DNA of 64,000 nt from Hybos culiciformis (Eukaryota > Arthropoda > Insecta > Diptera > Hybotidae): the NCBI GenBank assembly GCA_964007475.1, contig OZ023273.1, positions 83,525,712 through 83,589,711 on the forward strand, written 5' to 3'. The first letter of the stretch is position 1, and each line of letters starts with the position of its first letter. The position numbers and the translations under genes were made by a program. The notes under the pieces are model-generated. The model did not search any database and was not told the origin of the DNA. It was given only the letters and a program-made list of their open reading frames with translations. Shown here in pieces: positions 26,301 to 39,016 of the stretch.

Positions 26301-28900
26301 ATGAGTAAAATGGATTTTCCACACACAAAATTTTCATTTATTTATCTCACAATAAAACAAAAACAAAATATCTAAACTCTCGTCAGTAATACAGAGAATG
26401 AAAATTTATTTTCGCTTTGGGGAAATTTTTATCCGAAAAAAAAAAAAAATTGAGTATAAGAAAAGTATATTATAATTTTTTTTTTTCGGTATAATCAACA
26501 GGTGTTTTCATCTGATGCCTCAAGAAAATTTTAAACAAAAAATATTTTTTGCATTAATAAAATTACAGCCATCGAAGTCGATCGAATTGAAGATTTCTCG
26601 AAATACCTAAGATCGTCTTTAAGCTTTTGGCTTTTATTATTTCATATATGTAATACCAATAAACTGAAAATAAGTTGAAAAATTATTTTAAATTTATTAA
26701 CCTTCTTATTATCTCTAATTTTAGATCCTTTTTGATATTATTTTCCATATTAGTTAGATTCTTTTTATTGAAATTGATATGGTCCTGGTCTCACGCCAGA
26801 GACGGCGATATGGAACAAAAAAGTACAAAATTTATACGCTTTTTAAAATATTTTAAACATTTAATAGCAAGCATGTCTTTGCAAAAATAAATTTTTATTT
26901 TCAACTTTTTGGGGCTCCTCAATAAAAAGTATCTTTTGTTAAAAACATTTTTTTTCTTATATTTTTTTTTATATAATTGAATTGAAGTGTGTGGAAAATA
27001 GAATTCAGCTTGACTGGCTGATCCGTCAGCCCAAAAGACACTGATTAGTTCAGATCGGTTGACAGATAAGCGAAAAAGTAAAAAAAAAATTAAAACATTT
27101 TAAATAAAATCAATATGGATTTTCAATATTTTCCAAATTTCTAAGAAAAAAGTTTTCATATAGATTTCTATAACATTAAATTAAAGAAATATTCTACAAC
27201 GGACCAATAAAATTGTTTTTCATTTATAAAGAGAAAATCTAAATAAAATATATAAAATTTAACAAAATGAAATTTAAGTGAAATTTCTATATTACGTTAG
27301 ACAGAGTAGAGATAAGTATCAACTGTGCGGGTTCATAATACTTGTTATAAATGTATATTTTTTAATAATGAGAAATATATTATGTAGAATTAGATAATAT
27401 TATGAATGACAGACTTTTGTATATATGTAATCATCATCATTAAATTTATGTACAGTATAGAATGGATAATTATACAATATTATAAACATATAAACCATAT
27501 CCCTAATAAAAAAATTATTGTTTGAGGAAATAAAATTGGGTTTTTTTTTTTATATTTATATAGTTTAATGTAATGTTAAGCGTTAAAAATTTGAATTAGT
27601 CACGAAATTTTATGAAATAAATTTAATTTCGTCATTGAATTTTTTAGTATCGTAGAAGAATTTTTTATTCGTCGTAAAATTACATTATAAATGTGATTCA
27701 ATAATGAAGCGAAGAAGGGCTGAAAGTAGGTTTCGAACAAAATTGGTAGACATAAATATAGAGATTTTAAAGAAAAAACCGGATAAGATTGCAATTGAAA
27801 TACTGAAAACGTGTGTTCCATACTTCATTTACAAGGTTCTGTTCCATATTTTTTTTTAATTATATTTATTTTAATTAGAGAATTAGAACACCAGCACACC
27901 ACCTGGCCCAGAACTTAAATCACATCTTCAACATTTATAAGAATATGTGTTATTGATATTGTTACGAGACTGTGCGGGGTTAACAAATAAAAAGTTTTTT
28001 TTTTTTGTATTTCTTTAGTATGTCGTACCTCTCAATCAAAACATTAGAGTTAAATAAAGATTTCACATCAATAAAATATTGAATCAAATTTTTAGTTTTT
28101 CTTTTTTTTTTTGTATACATATAATATCAAACATTATGTACATACTCGTTAACTATATTAATGCGCCAACAAAATATTAATGAACTGAAAGTATATGAGA
28201 CAAGAAAAAAATCTAATTTAACCCTGACATTGCATTGCATTTTAATTTGCATAATGATATCACTCATATGTATATAATATGAGTTTAATGGCTAACAGAA
28301 AAAGAAAAACAAAGAAAATTTTTCTCTGATTCAATTTTTCACATGTTCTTTAAATAAATATACATAGAATTTTAGGTATTTTCTATTATAAATCACAAAA
28401 GAATTTATTTTTCAAACAAAAATAGTGTATATAGGGTAGGTAGGTATATGATTATTATTATATCTCCGTATAATGTTTATTTTCTAATGTGATAAAATTT
28501 ATTACTTCAAAATATTTAGGTTTTTGCCATTATTTACTTTTGATATAATATGTATGTTATATATTAAATATTATATTCATATGTGTACAATGTACGTATA
28601 TTTTCATTTTCGTTGATATTTCTTTGGTATTTTATGAATTTTGGGATTTTTTTTTTTGTATATATTATATTAAAAATTTACAAACAAAATAAAATTATTT
28701 GACTTAAGAAATATATTTGAGAAGAGATTGAAATTTCTATAAATATATCTACATACTACATATACTCTTGAACTGAAGCAATTCAAAATTATCTCATACT
28801 AATTTAGATATATTTGATGAAAAATTATAAAAATAACATAAATATTATAAATATATATTATAAAGGTTATTATGAGTTCGCTGATGCTTGTTTATTTCTT
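23340..28900. other. AT-rich DNA, no recognisable gene
   Basis: Apart from the weak MITE at 24517-24737 I see nothing supportable here. Short open frames have random-looking composition. A 5' untranslated exon and promoter of the GTPase gene could lie here but cannot be shown. Confidence 0.4.
24517..24737. mobile_element. Candidate MITE with GACGTGAAATT ends
   Basis: The ends form an imperfect inverted repeat: GGGCTGGTGACGTGAAATTT on the left, and GAATTTCACGTCGAGGGCTC on the right, its approximate complement. The interior is AT-rich and non-coding. No target duplication was seen. Confidence 0.4.
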
Positions 28901-29014
28901 CGTTTATTGTCACCAGGTTCGGAGTCATAACGGCCATGGGATTTCTAACTCACTTAAAAAGGCAATAACACAAAAAAAGGAGCGTGATAAATTTACTACT
29001 AGTGGCCTGTTAAG

Positions 29015-29110
29015 CAGGGCTGTGCAGTTGGAGTTGTGGAGTCGGAGTTGTGGTGTTTGTATGGGGTCGAAGTCGTTACGAAAATTCGCGACTCCGACTC
29101 CAAGAATTTT
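29015..29110. mobile_element. Possible hAT-type MITE end (CAGGGCTGTGC...GGAGTCGG)
   Basis: CAGGGCTGTGCAGTTGGAG followed by GTGGAGTCGGAGTTGTGG, then GCGACTCCGACTCC in opposite orientation at about 29087-29100, makes a small fold-back typical of hAT-derived CAGGGCTGTGGAGTCGGAGT MITEs in animals. The second terminus is unclear; ACTCCAACTG near 29483 might be it. Confidence 0.4.
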
Positions 29111-29635
29111 TTTAACAAATGTTTTTTTTAAATTCATTGAATTTTAAAAATTTTGTACATGCTTTTTAACAGCTGAAAATGTGACACCCATTTGTCTGAC
29201 GATAATTTTGTCTTAAGGTCCGATCTGGCAATATTATTTCTAATAAATTTATTTAAATTAAGCAATTGATCGAATAATTTTGTATTTTCTATAATTATAT
29301 TCATATTTTGAAAAAATGTGACGCTTTTTTCAACTTCGTCCCATTCAAAGCAAAATAATAAAAAATTTTCTTAAAAGCCAAAAAGAGAACAAAAGAGAAA
29401 GAATATAAAAAAAAGAAAGAATAAAAAGATCCGAGGAAAAAAAGAGGACATGTCCTCTTTAATAGAGATGTTCTGGAGACCCTACTCCAACTGAATCATA
29501 TTAATGTAAATTGACATCGAAATGTTCACTTGTCAAGTTTTTTATTAAACTTGTCTTTTAATTTATTGTGATGACTTTTATAACGACTTTCGGCAATCGT
29601 TTTCGGCTGATTTTCGTTTGTTTTTTTTGCTTATA

Positions 29636-30092
29636 TTCTACATCAGCGTTTCTCAACCTTTCTACTATTGCGACCTATAAAATATGAATACAAAATAACG
29701 CGACCCTCAATGTGAAAAATAACGCGACGAAATCTGAAAAATTTAATGACAAGCTAGAAAGACACCTTTAAAATGTTTTATTTATTTTTATTTTAACGAC
29801 TTATAATATGTTGTTGACACATTCATTTGATAATTAATTTTTTTTCGTTCGATTTGTTTAAAGCGAATGAATTTTAAAAGCTGTTTTATTATTATCAATC
29901 TAAAAACAGAGCAATCTGTTAGAAAATAGATGTATAGATTAATTCTTCTTACATAATCAAAATATTTTATTATTTTTGAAAAAATATATGTAGCATTTGT
30001 AATAGAATTTTCCCATTAAAACGACCCATTGAAAATCTTTCGCAACCCAAATTCGGGTCGCGACCCTACGGTTGAGAAACACTGTTCTACAT
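29636..30092. mobile_element. 441-bp hAT MITE with perfect 8-bp target duplication
   Basis: The element is 29644-30084. Its termini are CAGCGTTTCTCAACCTTTCT on the left and GGTCGCGACCCTACGGTTGA followed by GAAACACTG on the right, an inverted CAGNGTTTCTCAACC end. The 8-bp duplication TTCTACAT is exact at 29636-29643 and 30085-30092. Eight-base duplication and these termini identify hAT. The interior has no transposase. Confidence 0.9.
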
Positions 30093-30161
30093 CAATATTT
30101 GATTTCCTTTTATAATATTTTTGATTTAATTAAAATTGTATGTATATGTAGTATTAGTATA

Positions 30162-30404
30162 TCGCGATTTCCACAAAAAAAGTAAGCCGTTGGTAACCCG
30201 TACGTAATTTATATTTTGTTAGGAAAACTTTTTTATTTTTACTAGATTCAGAACAAACTTAAACTATGGTTGGGCTTAATTTTCCTCTACTTTGCAGAAA
30301 CACTAACATTTTTGAAATCTGGTGAAAAATAAAAAAGTTTTCTTATCAAAATATGGATTACGTACGGTGTACAAAAAAAGTTCTTTTTTTTATTGAAATC
30401 GCGA
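30162..30404. mobile_element. 243-bp TA-target MITE with TCGCGATTTC ends
   Basis: TA dinucleotides (30160-30161 and 30405-30406) flank the inverted termini TCGCGATTTC and GAAATCGCGA. Further inside, AAGTTTTCTTATCAAAATAT on the right pairs with TATATTTTGTTAGGAAAACTT on the left, and TTACGTACGGTGTAC with GTAACCCGTACGTAA. TA duplication suggests a Tc1/mariner-type source. Confidence 0.7.
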
Positions 30405-32095
30405 TATGTATTACGGATGCACATTTATCCTTTTTGTAATTAAATAAGTAAAAAAAAATATTCATTTTTCTAGTGCTTGGGTGCTCCCAAAAAGTTTAAC
30501 GTAAGCGGTTGATTTTCATCAAGATTCTATTTGGACCAGGTATCGACATTATTATGTGTAGCTTATGTACATCAGAACATAAAAGCGAAAAAAAAATTTT
30601 TTTTCGAATTGAAAAACGATATCGCACCTTATAGTGATTTCCAATAAATAAAAATCGAAGAAAATTCTATTTTAATTATATACATATACATATATTTTTA
30701 GAATTTATTTTTCCCATTTAGGTTCAATTTTTATGTGTAGGTACAACAATTTTAACTTCTGGTTTTATGGAATTTATCTCAATTGGGTGAAAATATATAA
30801 TTGAATTTATAAAAAAAAATATTCAAAGAATTTAAATTTGGTCCATATGATTTAAACGAAAAAAAATAATAATTTTAAATTAAAAAAAACACTCACATTC
30901 TGAATTTCGAATATATGAAATATTTAAAATTTAATCTAAAAAAAATAAATTAAATATTTTGAACAATGTTTCTTTAACAGAGTTTTTTCACCTTATGAAA
31001 TGTGAAAAAAAAATGGAACAATATTTACATTATTGTATAATGAAATCTGCCCGTCGGTCTGTCTGTTTGTTTGACTTTTAAACTTTCTAACTGCTTTCAA
31101 ACACAACACTTCAAATTTCACAAAAAGAGAAGTCTTTTGGTCAAAGACAAGTCAAGTTAGAATTTCACCAAAATTGGAAAATTTTTTCTAAAGTTGTGAT
31201 TATTATTCATTCAAATCTTGACTTAGGTGTAGTATATTAATAAACATTTTGTCATTTAAATATTTATAATTGAAGTTTCAAATTTTCAAAATATTTATAA
31301 AGATAAAATTTTCAAATCTACTGAATTTATATATTAAATAATTTTTAAATTTTTGTTTGGATGAAATTATTCAAAGTTTAAATTTTATATTAAATTTTTT
31401 TCGCATTAATTAGTGCTTGGAAAAGTTAATTATTTATCTTTTAGTCAAGTAAATGTAATAAAACCCGATTTAGGTTCTCGATCTATAGTATATAGCTTTA
31501 CAAGTGCTGTTTTAAATTAATAATTACATGATTCAATTACATGATAATAATATCAAAGTTATAAAAATAATTATCGTATACATAATAAGTAGAATAATTT
31601 TAGTAAATCATAAATCCCTATATAATTTGTGTATCTATCTGTATTATTATGTATAGTACGTTATTGGAAAACAAAAATTCAAAACAAAAAAAAAAAAAAC
31701 TTATTCACACCTGACTTGGTAACTAAATAAATTTTTTTTTTTCTTTTGTACCTACAATTTTTATTTTTTATTAATGAATAAAATATTTATTAATAAATAA
31801 AATATGGGGACATTATTTTTCTCCTCAGAGCAATCAGGATTCATTCAATTGAATTAAAATTAGATTATGAAATACATAATTACTAAACACTAAACAGTTC
31901 AAAAAAAAAATTGGACATTTCAGTTTCCTTTTAACCTTGAACTTTTATTAATTGACGTAAGTGTATATTTAACCTTTGTAAGACGATGTCAATTACCTTT
32001 ATTATTTATAAATAAGTTACTTAGCAAAGTTGTTTTATTCGCTAATTTTATTTTTTTGTATAGGTATATCGCATTCGCATATGTAAATAATAATA

Positions 32096-32343
32096 CTGGA
32101 TTCACCGTCAATTTACCGAAAATACAATTCACCGAATACACAATTCAACGAATATACAATTCTCCGAATATAAACTTCACCGAAAACCTATTTCGCCGAA
32201 AATATAATTCATCGAAAACACAGTTCACTGAAAACACAATTCACCAACAGATTGAGTTCGTTGAGTTTTGTTTTCGGTGAACTGACACGATACGGTTTTA
32301 GGTGAATTGAGATTTCGGTGAATTGCGTTTTCGGTGAATCCAG
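32096..32343. mobile_element. 248-bp fold-back element with TTCACCGAAAA words
   Basis: The ends are exact inverted repeats CTGGATTCACCG and CGGTGAATCCAG. The left two thirds is a run of about ten degenerate units of roughly 17 bp around ATTCACCGAAAACACA. The right third carries the same word inverted (TTTTCGGTGAATTG). No clear target duplication. The open frame that crosses it is a by-product of the repeats. Organisation matches the MULE-like word-repeat group. Confidence 0.7.
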
Positions 32344-33289
32344 AAGCATAATCTAACCTATTTTTTTTGTCTAAATAAATAGTTATATTGTAGATGGAAT
32401 ATAAATATTATTTTTCTACATATAAATTTTATAATAATCTCTAATTACAACAACTCGGAGTTCTAATACTATATGTTAAGTCATAATACATTTTGTTTCA
32501 TCATAACAGGCAAATAATTCAGTCTGTCATCCCAATCAAAAATATAAACTATGTTCGTACTATACTTAAAATTAATTAATTTAATTGCACTCTGATCAGT
32601 CGTGATATCCTGGGGAAGAAAGACAAGAAAATTATCTATTACTATGTTATTATAATAATCAGTAGTTCAATCAAATAATCCGGATGGTAATGTTTAGTGT
32701 ATATCGATAATTTATAATAATCTTGTTTGTGTTCATACATTTTTATTAATTTATTTTTACAAGTTATTTAAGTTTTTATTATATTTATCACATTGACCTT
32801 TATCTTATCAGCCAAAATTGATAAATTTTCTTTTGCATAAACAAAAGAGTCATAATTTTTTCAAATTGATGTATAAAATAATTAATTATATGTTATATTA
32901 TTATAATAGTTATTAAGTTATTTTATTACTATATAATATAAGTTATTTAATAAAAATAATGTTAATGTTTTTATATCAGCCCGTATTTCAAGGAAAATCA
33001 TCCACCTTCAGATGAGGATAATAAAAATATGCATATATGGTGATCTAAAAATTAATAAGAGTACATAATACTGTACAGGGATAGTGTTTTATTGCTAGTT
33101 GTTTAAATTATTTATTTAATTTTGAAAATTAAAAGATCACACTGAAAAATATCATAGTTTTCTCTTCGTTTCCAATTTGATTTTCACGCAAAAATATAAT
33201 GATGATTTTTTTATGCGAAAAGGTAGAAAAATTCTCAGTTTTTAATTATTATTTGAATAAAAAAATAATAATTACTTCGATCTTTTAAT

Positions 33290-33412
33290 CAGTGGACAAT
33301 TGAAAAATTCACACAAATTCCAGCCCGAGTTGGGAATCGAACCTACGACCAAACCCTCGATCGAACACACTGTAGGATAATGACAATGCCACTACACCAT
33401 GACGGCCGAATA
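33290..33412 (-). mobile_element. tRNA-derived SINE head
   Basis: On the minus strand the sequence from about 33412 reads GGCCGTCATGGTGTAGTGGC, with an A box (complement of 33384-33399) and a perfect B box GGTTCGATTCC (complement of 33333-33343). The A-to-B spacing fits an internal RNA polymerase III promoter, but there is no proper anticodon or acceptor stem pairing, so it is not a tRNA gene. The body probably continues to about 33127 as AT-rich sequence. Confidence 0.7.
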
Positions 33413-33633
33413 ATCTTGACTCATCTTTTCATGTATTTATTGAATTTTAAGAATATTGGACAATTATTCGAAATTTTTTTGCATAACTTCACATAAATTA
33501 TTTCGAAATCCTACCCGGACACAGCTTTTATTGCTTTGGACTCCAATTTCACACATTTGAATAACTATGTCTTAAAACAACCTTCTGCTCCAATCTTTAG
33601 TTTGACGAGGGCCTGGTAAAAAAAATACCTGAA

Positions 33634-33925
33634 CCGTCTCGAATATAATGCGTCTCCTGGTGCAGATGGTATTCCAGAAATTATCTTTATAAAATTATTC
33701 TGATGTTCTTGCTCTCCCATTATCCTTCAATCTTTCCTTGTCCTTAGGTATTTTCCCATCTATCTGGAAAAAGGCATTTATCAGACCCATCCATAAAGCT
33801 AGAAATGATGTCTCTAATTACCGCCATATCGTTAAAGCTTTCCTCAATCCCAAAACTGTTTGAACTCATAATCTTTGACGAAGTTTATCCTCATTTTACA
33901 CAATTTCTAGTTGATAACCAAAAAT
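33634..33925 (+). pseudogene. LINE reverse-transcriptase fragment, frameshifted
   Basis: Three frames together give ASPGADGIPEIIF, then LPLSFNLSLSLGIFPSIWKK then AFIRPIHKA, and finally SSIPKLFELIIFDEVYPHF then TQFLVDNQ. This is the segment of a Jockey/CR1-type RT just before the catalytic core (SPGPDGIP, W+...+P+HK, NYRPI, KLFE). At least two frameshifts and an in-frame stop break it. Both ends are truncated. Confidence 0.75.
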
Positions 33926-33999
33926 AAAATAAATATATTTTTATTATTGCCCAGAAAATTAAGTAACTTAAAAAATTGTTTTTTTTACTACTATCACTA

Positions 34000-36560
34000 T
34001 ATTCATTTTTTTAAACACTATTTTCCAGTAGAACTTAAACCACACTTCCCCTTCTAGATTTCTTCTTATTATATTTTCCATTAACAGGATAATGATAATA
34101 TGTAACGAAAATGGTTAGCAATAGGGAAGGTATTTTTATACTAGAAATACTTAATTGCGGAAAATAAACTAACTTCGATTATGCTATGTACAGAGTTCCT
34201 TAAAACGTAAAATGCCAAATCGACCACTTTAAACATAATCAGCAAGCGATAAAAAATTCATTTGCCAGGATGTTGCAAAAAATTTTCTATAATCTATTCT
34301 AGAAATTTAGCAAGTTTAATTTTTAAAAACTACAAGAAAAATATCACATGAATTTGTGTTATGAAAAATTAAATTTTAATATAATATGTATATATAATAC
34401 TTTGTTTTTATAAGAGATTATGAACCAACCATTCACAATCTATAATATCACATTTTCCAAGTAAGTTCATGTTGTTTTCAGCACAATAAGAATTTTAATA
34501 ATTTTCTATTCAGATATCCTTGTGCATATTCAAATTACAAGTTTGTAATATTATAGAATTTTTTTTTCTTGAAATAATTTTGTGCACGTTTTTAACATAC
34601 AACATTATACCCAACAACATATTCTTTCAATTTACAAATACATTTTCGTTCAAAAACTTATTAAAGATAAATATTAATTGAATATGAAAAGCGTGCTACA
34701 AATTAGGATAAAATATAAAGATCATTGTATAACAAAATACATAATGTGCAATAAATATAGTATAATATGCGGACCATATTTGCCCGTTTAAATAAAGGAC
34801 ATATTCAGAATATATTTTTGTTTTCGCAAATATCTCGAAAACGGAGCGGATTTCAGCATTTTTGAAGTCGGCCCAACCTTTGATGACATTGAATCCAACT
34901 ATTTAAAAGATTATATTTTTCCAAAAAAAAGACTACATGGTTTCAATTTAGATTGAACCATCGTCTTTGCAAATTTCTTATTTGTCCAATAAGAATCTAT
35001 GTTCAAGTAATTATGCTCGAAAATAAAAATTCTAAAAATTAATATTTTGCTAGGTACATATACATATTTTTATATAATAAACAAATATAAATATTTATAA
35101 TATATTTTTTATATAAATAAATATTATGTTAATTATACATTTGTATATAATAATATTAGGTTTATTTTTAATTTTTTTTTTATAAACAAAATATTTTTTT
35201 ATGATCAGTATAATTTAAAAATAAAATTAAATATATATTTATAGCAAGTAAATAGTCACCTACTTAAAATTTTATTATAAGATCGGTCAGTGCATTTATG
35301 TGATCAAAGATCGAACTGTATATATTATATTTATATACATAAATACTTTCACATATGGAAAGGAGTTTCTTCCATTTTTGAGATAAGAAAGTTTCCGCAA
35401 ACCAAAGAATATTCTTCTTTAAGTTTTTTGCGAGGTTGTCGCAAGATTCCGTAGTTTTTTTCAAAATAAAAGTTTGATATGGGGCTACATATTAGTCGCT
35501 TTGTTTTTTCGGAAGCATATTGGTTCTTAGAGATACGATGGGTTTTATCTACCATTATCAGTAAAAATTGAAAATTGAAAAATCAAACCCTTTCTCTAAA
35601 CTTGGTTACATTTATTCAAAAACCAAAAATTTTTCTTAGATGAGAACTTTTCTGAACTGTAAACCATACTGCATCAACAGAAAAACAAAAAAAAAATACT
35701 TCTATATCTAAGGTTTGTTTGCAGCGACTGTAAAACTTTTCAGCCATCATACAAGAATATTAAAAATAAATTAGTTTCAAATTAGTTTAATTTTTATTTA
35801 TAATTTTGAGTTCAATTCTTGAAGCAATTCTTGAAAATTGTAGTTCGTATTTGTCCTTTATTGCTTCGTATATGAATATGATACACTGTGCATAATCTAT
35901 TTAATATTGTACAATATATTATTCAAAATATATATGTATACGGTTTTAATAATTTATTTCACGAGTTGTTACTTATACTACTAACTCATATTTATGCTAA
36001 ATTTAAGTCAATTAAATTAATTTTATGACATTGTGTTGTTAATAAATGAAATAATTTCATAGTGGGTGGGTGATTGGAAATAATTATATTTTTTTTAATA
36101 TATGAAATAAGAGAAAATAAAATAAAAGTTAATAAATTATTATTATGGTATAATTAAAAAAATCAAATATTAAATATTCGGTTCGGGTTAAAAAATATTT
36201 TTTTAAATTTATTTAATACACGTGTACGATTTTTTTTTCAGATTTAAAAAAGAAATAAAATAATTATCAGAAAATATGAGATAGGCATATATTTTAATAT
36301 CAAAAATTATATTTTTTTTAAATAACTCTTGGACTCTTGGTTCATTAATCTTAATAAAATTCCTTAAAAAGTTTAAGCATTTTTTTGTCAACAAAAAATG
36401 ACGTATACACCTGTGGCAATATTTTCGCAAAAGAATTTCAAAAAAAGGTTTTTTTTTGTTTTGAGAAACTGTTCAAAACAAAAAAAAACCTTTTAAACTA
36501 TATTAGTGATTTCACCAGAAGCCGAACTGTCGTTATTATTCTTCATTTCATTCGATTAGA
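34000..36560. other. AT-rich DNA, nothing recognised
   Basis: No coding, RNA or clear transposon signal could be supported. Confidence 0.4.
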
Positions 36561-36570
36561 TTTTTCTTAC

Positions 36571-37745
36571 TTGGGGTTTACATTGGATGTTTTTGAAGAT
36601 TATTTCGAAGATGTTTTTTCAATGTGTGTGTAAAAATTGTGTAAAACGAAAAAATCTTCATTTTAGTCTAGACTAAAAATCTTGCTTAAAATGTTAATTA
36701 TTTTCTGTCAAATAAAAAGAAAAAATTGAATTCGAAAAAAAATTGACAAAGCGGGAATGTCAAAGACCTAAAAAGTAAATAAAAGGAAAACTGAAAACAT
36801 AAATAAATTATTTGATTATGTCGATGCCGACTCAATTCACAGCTGACTGTTTAAATTAAGAATTTTCTTCAACGACTGCTCATTTATCGACGTGAAATAA
36901 ATATTATTTATTCAATTCAATATTTATAGACAAATATTTAAATAGTTTTTCGTATTAAACAGAATAAATAATTTTTAAATGTTTTAATTGTATCGAATCT
37001 TTGATGAATCTTCTTTGTTTGTTTACAAATTAAAATAGTCAGTTTAAAAAAATAACCAAATAATTTTATTCAAATAATTAATACATTTTTATTTATATAA
37101 ATTTTAATTTCTATATTTTTTTTATTTTGGTAATAGGTTAAGCCCGGGTGTCGTTAAAACAGAATTTAGCAACAGAACAGAATCAGCGACAGAAAAATTT
37201 ATTCTGTTACTGAAATTCTGGTCAGAATCTTATGAGATTGCTGCCTTTAAAACAGAAAGAGAATCAGGATTTGAAATTTGTGTTCAAAAAAAATTTGAAA
37301 TTTAAAAAACGTAAATAAACAAAGACAAAAAAAAAAATAAAATTAAATTCAATTGACATTCTGGCAACAGAAACAGAAAATAACCTCGTTTGAGGTTATT
37401 CAAATTCTGTGGACAGAATGAATTTTTCTGTCGCTAAATTCTGTTGTATTATTCTGTCGCAGAATAAATTTTGTTCAAATGTATGGGATTCTGTTTCTGT
37501 TGCATCCCGGCTGAAAAAGATAATAAAATTATGTTCACTACCGGCCAACCTTATTTTCTTTCCAATTTTATCGACTTCGTATCCATGACTTTATTATATT
37601 TATTTAAAAATTGACACATTTTAGTTCGACTAAAATCTAGATTTTAGTCTGGACAGTGAAAACTATTTCGAAGATTTTTACGAAAATACATTCAAAAAAC
37701 ATCTTCGAAATAATCTTCAAAAACATCTAGTATAAACGCTGCGTT
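36571..37745. mobile_element. TIR element of about 1.2 kb, hosting a nested MITE
   Basis: The left end contains GATGTTTTTGAAGATTATTT then CGAAGATGTTTTTT (36586-36620), and the complement of the same sequence lies at 37693-37728. Matches continue inward through AAAAATCTTC and TTTTAGTCTAGACTAAAA (about 36645-36680) against GACTAAAATCTAGATTTTAG (about 37630-37650). The interior is non-coding and carries the MITE at 37141-37512. Outer limits are approximate and no target duplication was found. Confidence 0.65.
37141..37512. mobile_element. 372-bp palindromic MITE with ACAGAAT words
   Basis: Termini AGCCCGGGTGTCG and GCATCCCGGCT are inverted. The word ACAGAATTTAGC or its complement GCTAAATTCTGT is repeated across the element, as is CAGAATNNNAGCGACAGAAAA against TTTTTCTGTCGC. 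It sits inside the larger inverted-repeat element 36571-37745. Confidence 0.7.
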
Positions 37746-38564
37746 AACTTCAAAAAATATTTTTAAAAATACTTCCAGAACCTTAAGGGATTAAGGTAAA
37801 TAATTTTTAAAATAGGTAAATTACTTAAGCTTACAATAATTTTATTTGTAATTGGTTAGAATCTCAAAACGAAAACAACTCTTAAATTATAATTTTATTT
37901 TATTAGGTATAGATCAGCGATCCCAAAGCAACATTTCATGTTATACCCACTTCGAAATTGTAACGGAGTTCCCAAATCAATAAATATATTTTTTGTTTAC
38001 AAGAATTGCATATAAAATTGTAAGTTTTTGCAGCAAAGTTCAAAGAAAAAACTTTCTGAAAATACATTAATTCAAAATTTATATGAAGAGTATTAGTCAG
38101 GTTAATAATTTTTTTTCCGTAGTTTAAGTTTAGTAATAAGTAATTTCGTTTTAGTTCCTCAAATTAACGTTTTTAATCAGCATTTCCTTAAATATAACAT
38201 GTTAAATTAAATTCAACAAATCAATATCAAAACAAAAAAAAAATTATCATGTTGTAACGAATATTAATTCTAATCTCTTCCTAAATCTATTCTCTTCCTG
38301 TTTTTTTCACTTAGCAACTATTGAACTGTCAACAATAAAAAATTTTAGATCCGTAAAATATTTTTTTTTTATTATTTTTTAATTAATTATTGTAACTTTT
38401 ATTGGATAATTTTTGGAGTTTTGGAGGAGATTTTACAATTTATTAATTTGAAGATTGAAGATTCAATCATTTTGGAGTTTGATTTTTGACGAACTTTCGT
38501 CTTTTTCTGAATTATCTTTGTGTTGTTCCTGAGCACTAAATTGGAGAAAAAAGTTTTTGACGAC

Positions 38565-38966
38565 TAAGAGCCCGTTCCCAAACTGAGACTATTTTAAATC
38601 GTAAAATATACCTTTTCTGCTAAAGAAAATTCCTTTTTTTCAGAAATTGAAATAGGCTTGACATTTAATCTGTATCATCTGCAACGTCTGCTTAAATTTT
38701 CAAATTTTTGTTTTTTTTTTAAATGAGGTGCACTAAAAAGTACACCTATAAACTGAGTTTGTTATGGGAAATTTAAAATTTCCCTTTGCAGATTTTTAAA
38801 ATATAAAATATCATTTCGGAACGATTTTTACGTCATAAAAATCTTGATTTGTAAAATAATTGTAAAATAACAGCTGTAAAATCGTGTCGTTCCAAAACTA
38901 GAAATTCTAGAAATTAAAATAATTTTTCAGTTTCTAAAATAGTCTCAGTTTGGGAACGGGCTCTTA
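38565..38966. mobile_element. 398-bp TA MITE with perfect 30-bp terminal repeats
   Basis: TA flanks both ends (38565-38566, 38965-38966). The inverted terminal repeat AGAGCCCGTTCCCAAACTGA continuing to GACTATTTTA is exact on both sides. A diverged half copy is at 15783. It ends about 50 bp before a candidate splice acceptor at 39016. TA target suggests Tc1/mariner-type mobilisation. Confidence 0.85.
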
Positions 38967-39016
38967 GTACTATAAAAAAAGGTAGACATTAAACTTTTTC
39001 GCTGTTTTGGTTGCAG

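Noticed and set aside
28872..29147. Overlapping frames on both strands around a GGAGTCGGAGT repeat
   Set aside because: They arise from a hAT-type MITE end with simple repeats.
32056..32280. 74-residue frame rich in FTENT-type repeats
   Set aside because: It is produced by the repeated DNA word of the fold-back element, not by a protein gene.
33290..33412. Functional tRNA gene
   Set aside because: A and B boxes fit, but acceptor stem and anticodon arm do not pair, so a SINE is the better call.
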